Shown: piece after piece, positions 55,201 through 62,169 of the stretch
Position numbering within the stretch: position 1 is the stretch's first letter
How the letters are laid out: every line of letters begins with the position of its first letter
Origin: Mucilaginibacter phyllosphaerae
GTDB lineage: Bacteria; Bacteroidota; Bacteroidia; Sphingobacteriales; Sphingobacteriaceae
NCBI RefSeq assembly: GCF_004378255.1
Contig: NZ_SNQG01000004.1
Location: 186,001-250,000 of the forward strand
DNA: 64,000 nt
Direction of reading: 5' to 3'
Program-made: the position numbers and the translations under genes
The notes under the pieces: model-generated
The model's input: only the letters and a program-made list of their open reading frames with translations
What the model was told of the DNA's origin: nothing
Databases searched by the model: none

Positions 55201-55976
55201 GAGGATCATGGTTTGCGTCAGCCCTATTTGACATGAATGATGCTGTTTTCGATGGTTATGCTTCAAATGTGTACCATGTAAATTCTGATGGAAGTACAAG
55301 CGGCGCATGGGCCGGAAACGGTCGTGAACATTTATTTTATGTGGATGGTAAATATATGCCTGATGCAACAGGTAAAAATGGCAAGTTTTATGACACCTAC
55401 AGTCAACTACAAATTCAGTTAATTGATATTAACGGCTTAGCCCATACTGACTGGAAAGATTTAAGCGAGGCAGAAGGGATAATGTTATTAATTCAAAATG
55501 ATGTAGATATCAATGCCAATCAGGGAGGAACTAGCGGTTTTGGTAAAACGAACGATGTCATCAATACTATAAGCCCTTTTCTTGACATGAAAACGATGTT
55601 AATTGAAGGTGGCGTAGCAGCAAGCAGAAATATAAGGATAACAGCTGTTGAGGCGGCTGATGTATTGCGTGCAACGAGCTCACGAGGAATCGTAAAATAC
55701 TTAGGTATCACAAAAGGTCTTGGTATTGCGGGGTCTGTGGTTACAACGGGCTATTCTAGTTACCAAGTTTATGGTCAATATCAAAAAGGCGGAGTGAACG
55801 AAGTATTTTCTCATCGTGATGTAGTTGATGCAGGAGTTGGGGCCATCGGTTTAGGAGCAACAGGATTAGCTGCATTTGGCTTAATTTCAAATCCAGTAGG
55901 TTGGACGATTGGCGCGGGAATATTAGTATACAGCGTAGGAACGTTAATATATGATGCAACGCATAAAGAAAATTAA
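52215..55976 (+). CDS. Rhs-family polymorphic toxin
   Basis: This 1253-residue exported protein has a signal peptide (ILYSTLLFVNTIYNATAQ). The N-terminal domain is of the DUF6443 type (TTRSYYDGLGQTIQTVAIKG), followed by YD repeats. The Rhs-associated core lies at about residues 935-970 (ARFVASDPM through NNNPVMMNDPMGN). After that junction the sequence switches to a roughly 280-residue tip. The tip ends in a hydrophobic glycine-rich part (GAIGLGATGLAAFG, GWTIGAGILVYSVG). Such cores wrap and release the variable tip; this tip looks membrane-active, but I recognise no toxin family. The gene 6 nt downstream encodes a membrane protein, a fitting immunity candidate. Confidence 0.88.
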   Translation: MKIRIKKLNAFILYSTLLFVNTIYNATAQTIGFMQKDVIKNPGSYTDAQITTMPLGEKQTTRSYYDGLGQTIQTVAIKGSPMGYDIIQPYAYNNLGQQTTKYLPYVGTNGSGAYRPNALTLEQAAFYNNGLADKIADDTKPYSQVLYSDDPLQQLLSAGSIGNGYEIGGHNAIFDNRSNNSSDGNIIMWSTAGINIGNYTATLLNVKTATNEDGVKAATFTDFAGHLVLKREYAAAANTCQDTYYIYNNAGQVSMIIPPKALELMVSAGNYSLTQTGVNNLIFKYVYDNHGRVIQKTVPGSGTINTIYDPLNRPVLVQNAQMAVSYKWYYIKYDVKDHPISQGIYTDPNQYGAAAMQNAVNSNTTYNTSWYEIRNTNQSTGYYSNSTFPLAGIKPLSYNYYDYYDMDLSGMDDYSYSTQGLAGESTPTTAPTRGILTMTRKTTLGNGFAAGNWLVSYIFYDKKGKAIQLKSNNQLTAAVSDIKTNVFDAFGLAKQTKVTKVVNSVSTTVLTTMGYDPMNRLQTVDQSYNGATAIRIAAYIYNELGQLIDKKLHSTDGGNSYLQSVDYRYNIRGQLISMNNSKIQLDWGNGTTYTNDDNNDLFGMQMLYDQADSNLGNTAYYSGRLSAIKWMNKITTTTNSYERSYKYGYDEFNRYKTAAYAERAPGGTLYNKNSGGFSEAISGYDVNGNIQGLTRRSSTQGTTSDIQIDNLTYVYYSDNPNKLKSVTDGTGTNYTGAGFRNLTGVVPGSTSGNYLYDTNGNLTTDPFKGLTLTYNDLNKTNVITITAGTNRHIDYTYDAAGSVIRKQQYDNTNPVVTTDYVDGFVYIGSTISFFPMPEGRVNNTGSSLKPEYLINDQQGNARLSFEESTATPGTAVVKQENSYYATGQIMANSPVATPSAPNKNLYNGGSEWQNDYNNQPDYQQTFYRNYDAAIARFVASDPMAELTESMSVYQYANNNPVMMNDPMGNSARAGSQISYQHDNPYVYSMYAEGSNGGSWFASALFDMNDAVFDGYASNVYHVNSDGSTSGAWAGNGREHLFYVDGKYMPDATGKNGKFYDTYSQLQIQLIDINGLAHTDWKDLSEAEGIMLLIQNDVDINANQGGTSGFGKTNDVINTISPFLDMKTMLIEGGVAASRNIRITAVEAADVLRATSSRGIVKYLGITKGLGIAGSVVTTGYSSYQVYGQYQKGGVNEVFSHRDVVDAGVGAIGLGATGLAAFGLISNPVGWTIGAGILVYSVGTLIYDATHKEN

Positions 55977-55982
55977 ATAATT

Positions 55983-56399
55983 ATGAACTTATACTACAAA
56001 ATATGGGTAGATGGATTGCGAAAATTAAAGTCCATTCCGGCGAATAAAAATATGTGGAAGTTCTATGCAATGATCTTTATATCTATGGCTATGGCTGTAA
56101 ATTTTATGCTAATCATAGCAATTCTTGAAAGAAACGTGTTTAGAACAAATTTTTACCATTTGAAATTCGATTTTTTCCCAGAATTAAAATTGAATTCTTT
56201 TTTAAGCTTTTTCATATTGTTTCTAGGACCTTGTGTATTGATAAATTATTTCTTAATTTTTAGAAAAAAGCGTTATGAACTGTTATTTAAAAAGTACACC
56301 GTCAACTACAATGGAAAGCTGTGTGTCGCTTACATTATGACATCTTATTTTTTACCATTCTTTTTATTAATAATAGGTTACTTTATAAACAAAATATGA
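55983..56399 (+). CDS. Candidate immunity protein, membrane-bound
   Basis: This 138-residue protein has three hydrophobic helices (about residues 28-50, 72-95 and 115-136). It starts 6 nt after the Rhs stop codon, the standard place for the cognate immunity gene. A membrane-embedded protector fits a toxin tip with hydrophobic segments. No family is recognised. Confidence 0.6.
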   Translation: MNLYYKIWVDGLRKLKSIPANKNMWKFYAMIFISMAMAVNFMLIIAILERNVFRTNFYHLKFDFFPELKLNSFLSFFILFLGPCVLINYFLIFRKKRYELLFKKYTVNYNGKLCVAYIMTSYFLPFFLLIIGYFINKI

Positions 56400-56620
56400 G
56401 AGCTTTGGGATTTGGAAATCCACAACTTGATAGAGTTGCACAAGGCTATCCTTTAGGGTATTATGCGATAAGGGGTCGCGAACAAGATGCTGTAAATGCT
56501 TATGGCGGGATAGGAAGTTCGCAATTAGGTAATAGTATTAATCCTATATGGCAATATAATCCGAATCGGCCATTATATATGGGAGCTTCAAGTTTAATGT
56601 TCGGGCCATACGTGAAATAA
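56396..56620 (+). CDS. Orphan Rhs toxin tip fragment
   Basis: This 74-residue ORF starts at ATG 56396, overlapping the previous stop by the classic ATGA. The frame is open back to 56321 but that part shadows the immunity gene. The text GYPLGYYAIRGREQDAVNAYGG and NSINPIWQYNPNRPLYM resembles the C-terminal end of Rhs tip toxins in which RGREQxxI and GNxIxxxxxxNPxxxxY recur. It has no Rhs core and no signal peptide. It is a tip remnant, probably left after recombination replaced the resident tip. Its cognate immunity gene may be the next one. Confidence 0.65.
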   Translation: MRALGFGNPQLDRVAQGYPLGYYAIRGREQDAVNAYGGIGSSQLGNSINPIWQYNPNRPLYMGASSLMFGPYVK

Positions 56621-56625
56621 ATAAG

Positions 56626-57072
56626 ATGGAAGTTACAGAATTAAAAAAATTGCGTGATAAGTGTATTTTGTTTAATCAATTTATGCTTGAAAGAGGCGCT
56701 ATTCCAAAGGAACTAGTAGGTGCTTACACAGAATCAAATAGATTACTGGAAAGCGCCTATCAAGAAGGGAAAATTAAACCCCTTAGAGCTGCAAGTAATG
56801 ATATAGATGATCAGGTCATTCGACATATGCCTTCGTCAATGGCACTGGAGTTAAAATCTTTTTTTAAAGCTAAGCTTGGTATCGATCTTGACATTTTTGA
56901 GAAAGCTCGTTTAAAATCAATTGAAAAAGTCCTAAAGAAAGGAAAAATAAATAATCCACAAGAATATGAATTGTTACTCAATCGTGTCGATGAAGTTCAT
57001 TTAGCTGTCAGTAAAGCAGAAGAAATTGAGCGATTAAATAACTTACTCATAACTTATGATAAAGGGAAGTAA
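56626..57072 (+). CDS. Candidate immunity protein for the orphan tip
   Basis: This 148-residue soluble, helical, lysine/glutamate-rich protein begins 5 nt after the orphan tip stop. It has no recognisable domain. Position behind a tip-type ORF, plus the small soluble nature expected for inhibitors of cytoplasmic toxins, makes immunity the simplest role. A terminator hairpin ends the unit 47 nt further on. Confidence 0.55.
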   Translation: MEVTELKKLRDKCILFNQFMLERGAIPKELVGAYTESNRLLESAYQEGKIKPLRAASNDIDDQVIRHMPSSMALELKSFFKAKLGIDLDIFEKARLKSIEKVLKKGKINNPQEYELLLNRVDEVHLAVSKAEEIERLNNLLITYDKGK

Positions 57073-57118
57073 GTTGTTTGTGATTAATCAATAAATATTA
57101 GTCTTTTAGCACACAACC

Positions 57119-57144
57119 AGCCCGGCCGCAAGCCGGGCTTTTTC
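57119..57144. terminator. Intrinsic terminator after the toxin-immunity array
   Basis: AGCCCGGC pairs with GCCGGGCT around a 5-nt loop, followed by TTTTCTATTT. Confidence 0.8.
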
Positions 57145-57147
57145 TAT

Positions 57148-57330
57148 TTAGTGAGCGTAAGCCTTACCTGTTTTAGCATCCCTTATAATGGCATTAGCCA
57201 GGAATATGAGCTTATCTTTAGTAGATGGTTCCAGTTCCTCAATCTCATCAATAAGCTATAAGGTTTGCTTATCAAAAGCGGCCTTATCGCTACCGCCAGC
57301 CAAATAATCCAAAGATACTTCTAAGGCATC
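57148..57330 (-). pseudogene. C-terminal fragment of an XRE-type regulator with an internal stop
   Basis: The minus strand reads DALEVSLDYLAGGSDKAAF, then an in-frame TAG, then LIDEIEELEPSTKDKLIFLA and a normal end at 57148. This is the tail of a Bacteroidota HTH regulator of the XRE type, where a glutamine codon is expected at the TAG. The N-terminal helix-turn-helix is missing beyond 57330. It is dead. Confidence 0.75.
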
Positions 57331-57339
57331 CCCCCAACT

Positions 57340-57370
57340 GGTCTAAGTTTAGCATAGCGTAACTTAGACC
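57340..57370. repeat. 10-bp perfect inverted repeat at a recombination junction
   Basis: GGTCTAAGTT and AACTTAGACC flank an 11-nt centre. It sits between the regulator fragment and the Rhs core fragment. Confidence 0.6.
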
Positions 57371-57409
57371 TAAAAAGTGTTAATCTTATAGCTTAACAAA
57401 GATATAGCA

Positions 57410-57708
57410 TACACGAATGATGACAATAACGACCTTTTCGGGATGCAGATGCTGTATGACCAGGCAGACAGCAACCTGGGCAATACCGCTTATTACAGCG
57501 GCAGGCTATCGGCGGTGGATGAATAAGATCACTACAAGCACCAACAGCTACGAACGCAGCTTTAAATACACCTACGACGAGTTTAATCGCTACAAAACGG
57601 CGGATTATTCGGAGCGGACGCCCACAGGTACATTATATAACAAAAATTCGGGCGGCTTCAGCGAAGCGATCAGCGGCTATGATGTCAACGGCAATATCCA
57701 GGGCTTAA
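57410..57708 (+). pseudogene. Duplicated Rhs core fragment
   Basis: By eye, 57410-57514 is identical to 53991-54095 of the Rhs gene over 105 bp. Homology then continues, more diverged, to 57708 (54293 in the Rhs gene), after a net 5-nt deletion at about 57515. The deletion puts it out of frame, so it cannot be translated as Rhs. It ends exactly where the IS21 istA stop codon lies. It is likely a leftover of a second Rhs copy. Confidence 0.85.
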
Positions 57709-58775
57709 GGCACGCTGTAATAATGTTTATCCGGGCCGAGATTGACGTGGCCGTTCTTGATAACCTTAGCGTAGAAGTGCTTTTTGAACTGATAAAGCAG
57801 GACAGGCAGCGGCATTAGGGTGTGCCGTTCGATCTCTTCAAACTGTAGCCTGCGGCTGTAGTTGCGCCCTTTAAGCAACTGGCTGTTATGGGTTTCCAAT
57901 GCTTCCCATATACCCGTATTCAGCTCTTTTAAAGAATGATAGGTAACCCGGTTGATAGGCGCGTAGATCTTGGTATAGATGATCTTAACGGCACCTTCTA
58001 CCAGTGCTTTATCACGCGGGCGGTACGCCCGCGCTGGTAGTATGGTGGTGCCGTAATGGTCTGCAAAATCCTCAAACGTTTCGTTCAAAGTAGGTTCATA
58101 GCGGCTGCTTTTGGTTACGGCTGCCTTCAGGTTATCCGGTACAATGGCGGCGGGAACGCCGCCGATAAAGTGCAGCGTATTCTCGCAGGCCGCTATAAAG
58201 TCTTCCTTTTGCTGGCTCGGAACCGCCTCTACATAAGTAAGCTGACTGGCTCCGAGGATAGCCACAAAGACCTCTACTGCAATAACTTCACCGGTATCTT
58301 TGTCTGTATAGCTTAGCTTTTCGCCTGCAAAGTCCACATAAAGCTTATCACCGGCTTTGTGATCCATGTGCATGGTCGGGTTTACCCTGGCTTTCCATTG
58401 GTTGTAATAAAAGCAGAATTGGCTGTACTGGTAGCCGTCAGGGAACTCTTTGCGGTAGGATTCCCATAGCATATACCGGTTGACACCGGTGCGTTTGAGT
58501 TCTTTATCAACTTGGGGAAAACAGCGCTGCATGGACTGCATACGGCTGGTAGGCGGGTGTTCTTTGCTTTTGCCGAAGAGATCTTCGAGTTCCTTATCGT
58601 TAAGGGCATCGATCTCTTCAAAGGTAAAGCTGCTGGCTTTAAAGGCTGCCAGGTACTTCTTTACGGTATTCCGGGATGAATCAGTCTGGGCAGCGATGGT
58701 CATTATGGGCCGCTGCTGGCTGTACATCCTTAAAATCTTTCTAATCTTACTCATGCTGATCGTCGAATTGGCCAT
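57705..58775 (-). CDS. istA: IS21 family transposase IstA, C-terminally truncated
   Basis: This 356-residue transposase has an N-terminal helix-turn-helix (KIRKILRMYSQQ through SRNTVKKYLA) and an integrase-type catalytic core. Acidic residues lie at DKLYVDFAGE, VPDNLKAAV and RDKALVEGAVK. A full IstA is about 500 residues. Here the reading frame stops at HYYSVP, where the Rhs fragment begins, so the C-terminal part and the downstream helper gene istB are missing. The element is therefore immobile unless helped by another copy. Confidence 0.92.
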   Translation of the reverse strand: MANSTISMSKIRKILRMYSQQRPIMTIAAQTDSSRNTVKKYLAAFKASSFTFEEIDALNDKELEDLFGKSKEHPPTSRMQSMQRCFPQVDKELKRTGVNRYMLWESYRKEFPDGYQYSQFCFYYNQWKARVNPTMHMDHKAGDKLYVDFAGEKLSYTDKDTGEVIAVEVFVAILGASQLTYVEAVPSQQKEDFIAACENTLHFIGGVPAAIVPDNLKAAVTKSSRYEPTLNETFEDFADHYGTTILPARAYRPRDKALVEGAVKIIYTKIYAPINRVTYHSLKELNTGIWEALETHNSQLLKGRNYSRRLQFEEIERHTLMPLPVLLYQFKKHFYAKVIKNGHVNLGPDKHYYSVP

Positions 58776-58840
58776 GTTTGGAGGTATATGTTGCCTCCGA
58801 AAGATGGTTGCTTCTACAGCATTTGCTACACGTTGAGGGT

Positions 58841-58906
58841 GGTCAGTTTGTCCCGGAATCCCCTGGTCAGTTTGCCCCGGAATTGGTGGTCAGCTTGCCC
58901 CGGAAT
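58841..58906. repeat. Terminal repeats of the IS21 remnant
   Basis: Three copies of a 19-bp repeat (GGTCAGTTTGCCCCGGAAT with small changes) start at 58841, 58865 and 58888. Multiple terminal repeats are characteristic of IS21-type ends, so this is the original outer end upstream of istA. Confidence 0.85.
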
Positions 58907-58948
58907 CAGGTGGTCTCGTTTATCAGAATCTCCAATAACACTAACAAA

Positions 58949-59335
58949 ATGGATTTTTTCTTTACAATCGTTTTTATTGCCTTATTCGGCATTATCATCT
59001 GGGGAATAATAAAACATTTCACCAGCACAAAAATGACGGCTAATGACGACTACTTTGAGCAAGCTGGCGTCCGTGTTGATTTCAAGGCAGGCACCATTAA
59101 AATCAATAAATATACCTATGATGTCAAAAAAGTTACCGGCATTTCGACGGTAACGGAATCAGGTGGGCGGGGTGTTGCGGCGTCCATTCGAGAACTAACA
59201 GGGGTTGTCGAAATTTCTGTGGATGATTTTAAAAAGCCTGTCCATCGCATACCGATTGGCGGCGGCAAGGTAAAAGATTTTACCCAACGACTTTATGTTG
59301 CCATCCGCAAGGCTGGCGGCACTGATTTCTATTAA
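58949..59335 (+). CDS. Small membrane-anchored hypothetical protein
   Basis: This 128-residue protein has one N-terminal membrane helix (FFFTIVFIALFGIIIWGII) and a soluble beta domain. I chose ATG 58949 because the frame continues upstream through the IS21 terminal repeats and cannot be the original start there. No family is recognised. It is the first of three small codirectional genes in the island (58949-60280), of which the next two are lipoproteins. Confidence 0.6.
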   Translation: MDFFFTIVFIALFGIIIWGIIKHFTSTKMTANDDYFEQAGVRVDFKAGTIKINKYTYDVKKVTGISTVTESGGRGVAASIRELTGVVEISVDDFKKPVHRIPIGGGKVKDFTQRLYVAIRKAGGTDFY

Positions 59336-59381
59336 AACTGACGACAACTATAACTTAATTCCTATAAACAAATCCATAAAA

Positions 59382-59822
59382 ATGAAAAAGTTCTACCTTT
59401 TCTGCGCGGCCATTTCCTTTGTCGCGACAATTGCTGTTGCCATTATCTCATGTAAAAAAGAACCGAACAAAGACCAAGAAGGAACATGCGTAATTGGCGG
59501 CATTGGCGTTGCGGGTCAATTTATGTTCTGGGTTTCCAAGGATTATAGCGGCGGGCCTTATACCGTTAAAATTTACGACGAGCAAGGCAACGATAAATCC
59601 CACTCGTCACTGGACAATAACCAGCTTACTGTCTTCGAAGCGACCGCGCCGGATGCTTGCAATAAAGCGAATGCCAACTATAGCAAACATGCGGTTGCAC
59701 AACTTTTGTTTGGTAAAAAATATTCCTATACCGCTACCTCTGAAAACAGAACATTCAAGGGAACAATTGAGGTTCCTTGTGACGATCAGTACACCTGTAA
59801 AGCCATTCAGATTGATAAATAA
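59382..59822 (+). CDS. Small hypothetical lipoprotein
   Basis: This 146-residue lipoprotein starts at ATG 59382 (MKKFYLFCAAISF) with lipobox IISC (cysteine about residue 24). The longer frame to 59295 overlaps the previous gene and is not likely. The mature part contains several cysteines (GTCVIGG, PDACNKAN, VPCDDQYTCKAI) that could form disulfides. Unknown function. Confidence 0.65.
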   Translation: MKKFYLFCAAISFVATIAVAIISCKKEPNKDQEGTCVIGGIGVAGQFMFWVSKDYSGGPYTVKIYDEQGNDKSHSSLDNNQLTVFEATAPDACNKANANYSKHAVAQLLFGKKYSYTATSENRTFKGTIEVPCDDQYTCKAIQIDK

Positions 59823-59830
59823 ACTATCCT

Positions 59831-60280
59831 ATGAAACAGATAACGATAATTTTAGCCTTGCTTGCTATATGTTTTGCCTTTGCATGTACAAAGTCAGGCA
59901 ATAACGAAAAGCCAGACATTGAAAAACTTCAAGGTTCGTGGATAAGCGACACCTTGCATACAAGGCACTATAAAGGCACTAAACTCACGCTGGAAACCAA
60001 AATTACGTCATTTGCCAATACATATGACCGATTTAATTTTATGGGTAACGGAAAGCTTGATTATAGGGACATTGATGTTAACGGTACGCCATATCAATAT
60101 CTTTACACATACGATAGAGCGGCCAAACGCATCAATTGCACTGGCGGCAATACTGGGCCGTTTTCTTTTGAAGTGTTAAGCCTGGACGATAAACACATGA
60201 TTTTGCGAAATGAAGAACCGCTGTTAGATACTCCAAGTATTATCAATGTGCGTATCTTCTATTGTACAAAAAGAGAATAA
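59831..60280 (+). CDS. Lipocalin-like hypothetical lipoprotein
   Basis: This 149-residue lipoprotein has signal MKQITIILALLAICF and lipobox AFAC. The mature part starts EKLQGSWISDTL and shows beta-strand alternation typical of lipocalin-like Bacteroidota lipoproteins. It follows the previous gene by 8 nt. A terminator hairpin follows 65 nt downstream. Confidence 0.65.
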   Translation: MKQITIILALLAICFAFACTKSGNNEKPDIEKLQGSWISDTLHTRHYKGTKLTLETKITSFANTYDRFNFMGNGKLDYRDIDVNGTPYQYLYTYDRAAKRINCTGGNTGPFSFEVLSLDDKHMILRNEEPLLDTPSIINVRIFYCTKRE

Positions 60281-60345
60281 TATAATCTATTATATTTACC
60301 GTCTTGTAAGTGCCTCGCATTTACATTGTGATAAGGTTTAGGTTG

Positions 60346-60386
60346 AAGCCCCCGAGCAGCGAGTGTTAGGGGGCTTTATTTTTTTT
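60346..60386 (+). terminator. Intrinsic terminator
   Basis: AAGCCCCC pairs with GGGGGCTT across a 15-nt loop, followed by TATTTTTTTT. It ends the three-gene unit at 58949-60280. Confidence 0.85.
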
Positions 60387-60438
60387 AATTGAATATATTG
60401 TGACATTGCTCGTTCAGATCATTACACAAGTCGAGTAA

Positions 60439-61653
60439 TCAACGATAACCATTGTTCATTAACGACGTAGCTACGTTGACAGCATCTAAAACGGGGGCTT
60501 GTGATAATCTTGCATATATAGCCGTTGATACTTGGCTTTTGTGGTTTAATGCTTTACCAATCATAGGCAAACTTGCGCCACTTATTGCCATGTAGCTAGC
60601 CATTGTTCTTCTAAGGTCGTGGATTGTAATATCATCCACCCCCATAAATTTTTTAATTCGGTAAAAGGATTTTTTGGGATCGTTTAGATATCCATGTTTA
60701 CCTTCCCCTGGGAAAACAAATTGCGATTTCAGATCAGCTTTTTCATTCAATATATATCGTACTTTAAGGATAGCGATTGCCAAATCTGGTAAAACAACAA
60801 TATTTACATCCTTATTTTTTGTCTGCGATTCAGGAATTCGCCAGCGTTTTAAATCCAAATCGATATCGGTCCATTTCATTGAAAGCACGTTAGTCTTTCT
60901 AGCACCTGTGAATAACAGTATTTTAAAGAGATCGGAAAATAACTGATTTTCATGGTTTAATGCTTCAAAGAATTTTATCAATTCAGCTGGGCTTAAAAAC
61001 CGATCTCTAGAATTCGACTTGTATTTTTTAAGCCCAAAACACGGATTTTTACAATCTATCAGTTCTTCTTTAATGCCAAAATTAAAAACAGCGTTTACAA
61101 CAGAAAGTACTCTGTTGGCATTACCATGACTTTTCTTGTTTTCGTTATTTTTTGAATACTTGCTAACCTTCTCTCCAATTCGGCTGTGAAGATCACGCAT
61201 CTGCTTGGATGTGATAGCCGATGCTTTTTCATGTCCTAAACTTGGAAGGACATGGAATTCCATTATTTTTCTGTTACTGCGCGGGTGTTTCGTAAATCTA
61301 AGGGCATGTTGGCTATAATAATGCTCATATAATTCTTTGAAGGTTATTGATTGACGTTCATCAATACGGTCTTGATGTGGATTGCCTCCTAAATCAATTA
61401 GGGCATTTAGGTCTTTTGCTTTTTTTCTTGCTTGTTCTATTTTTAAAGTATCATAATTTCCAATCTTAATCTTTTGAGAGCGACCCTTAACCTTGCGAGT
61501 TAAAACGAAAGATTTTGCGCCACTTTCATAAACAAATAATTTTAGGTACGGGATTTTAGTGTCAGCAATTGAATACCTTTTGTTTGTTGGCTCCAATTTA
61601 TCCAACACATCTTTGGTAAATGATACTGTTGTCATATCCATTAAATCCTCCAT
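60439..61653 (-). CDS. P4-type tyrosine integrase
   Basis: This 404-residue integrase has the N-terminal domain of P4-like integrases (YSIADTKIPYLKLFVYESG, then KIKIGNYDTLKIEQARKKAK). A core-binding domain and a catalytic domain follow, with R in TGARKTNVL, HxLRR in TIHDLRRTMA, and H...Y in LNHKSQVSTAIYARL. All catalytic residues are intact. It is transcribed away from the tRNA 3' fragment to its right, with the start codon 134 nt from that fragment, the standard position for such integrases. The start could be M1 (61653) or M6 (61638). Confidence 0.93.
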   Translation of the reverse strand: MEDLMDMTTVSFTKDVLDKLEPTNKRYSIADTKIPYLKLFVYESGAKSFVLTRKVKGRSQKIKIGNYDTLKIEQARKKAKDLNALIDLGGNPHQDRIDERQSITFKELYEHYYSQHALRFTKHPRSNRKIMEFHVLPSLGHEKASAITSKQMRDLHSRIGEKVSKYSKNNENKKSHGNANRVLSVVNAVFNFGIKEELIDCKNPCFGLKKYKSNSRDRFLSPAELIKFFEALNHENQLFSDLFKILLFTGARKTNVLSMKWTDIDLDLKRWRIPESQTKNKDVNIVVLPDLAIAILKVRYILNEKADLKSQFVFPGEGKHGYLNDPKKSFYRIKKFMGVDDITIHDLRRTMASYMAISGASLPMIGKALNHKSQVSTAIYARLSQAPVLDAVNVATSLMNNGYR

Positions 61654-61656
61654 ATT

Positions 61657-61676
61657 GGTTCCACCCTGGTTCCACC
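61657..61676. promoter_or_regulatory. Paired arm-type repeats left of the tRNA fragment
   Basis: GGTTCCACC occurs at 61657-61665 and 61668-61676, 11 bp apart, directly upstream of the integrase start codon. Confidence 0.5.
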
Positions 61677-61786
61677 ACGGCCATTAATCTTTAAAAAAGT
61701 GAGTAAACACATATATATCATAAACTGATGTTAATTCAACGAATTAATTGTATCTGATAATAACTATTAATAATGCATAATGTGGG

Positions 61787-61841
61787 CCTGTACCGATTGG
61801 TAAGGGAGAGGTCGGCAGTTCAATCCTGCTCAACAGCACCA
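61787..61841 (+). pseudogene. 3' fragment of a tRNA, attachment site of the P4-type integrase
   Basis: The 3' end of a tRNA is clear: T stem GGCAG/CTGCT with loop TTCAATC, acceptor 3' strand CAACAGC, discriminator A and an encoded CCA (61839-61841). The complementary 5' acceptor strand and D arm are not present, and I could not fold a convincing anticodon arm. The identity of the tRNA is therefore open; TTGGTAA in the upstream part hints at tRNA-Thr(GGT). Confident boundaries are 61806-61841. Confidence 0.75.
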
Positions 61842-62169
61842 TTATTTCAAGCATTTAATTAGCTATTTCAACGAGCTTATTCATTGTTAAATTGTAAGTT
61901 CCACCCTAGTTCCACTCTCATTATTAATTTTTATTAATTAATTAGCCTTAATGGTAATGCACAGTGAGAATCTGCTGAATTACAACAAGTCCATTACTTG
62001 GGTTTCTTTTCTTACAAAAACTATTTTTTAAACGGTTTTTCTTAGGCGTTAATGGTTGTTATTTCTCGTTAACGAAACGTTAATCATCTTGCTTTCTGTG
62101 AATATATTCCTTATATGATCTAGCTATAGGCATTATATCCTATAACTAATCCATAATGAAAGGTAATGA
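61842..62169. other. Gene-free stretch with arm-type repeats
   Basis: About 330 nt without ORFs. AGTTCCACC (61897-61905) and AGTTCCACT (61908-61916), again 11 bp apart, repeat the motif seen on the other side of the tRNA fragment. The rest is AT-rich. Confidence 0.5.

Larger units (their letters stand above)
57705..58906 (-). mobile_element. IS21 family element remnant (one end only)
   Basis: The right terminal region and truncated istA are present; istB and the other end are lost at the Rhs junction near 57708. Confidence 0.85.

Noticed and set aside
57417..57818. 133-residue frame running from the Rhs fragment into the IS21 remnant
   Set aside because: It crosses the junction between two unrelated sequences; its second half is antisense to istA.
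58778..58948. Upstream extension of the gene at 58949
   Set aside because: The extra 57 residues translate the IS21 terminal repeats and cannot be native coding sequence.
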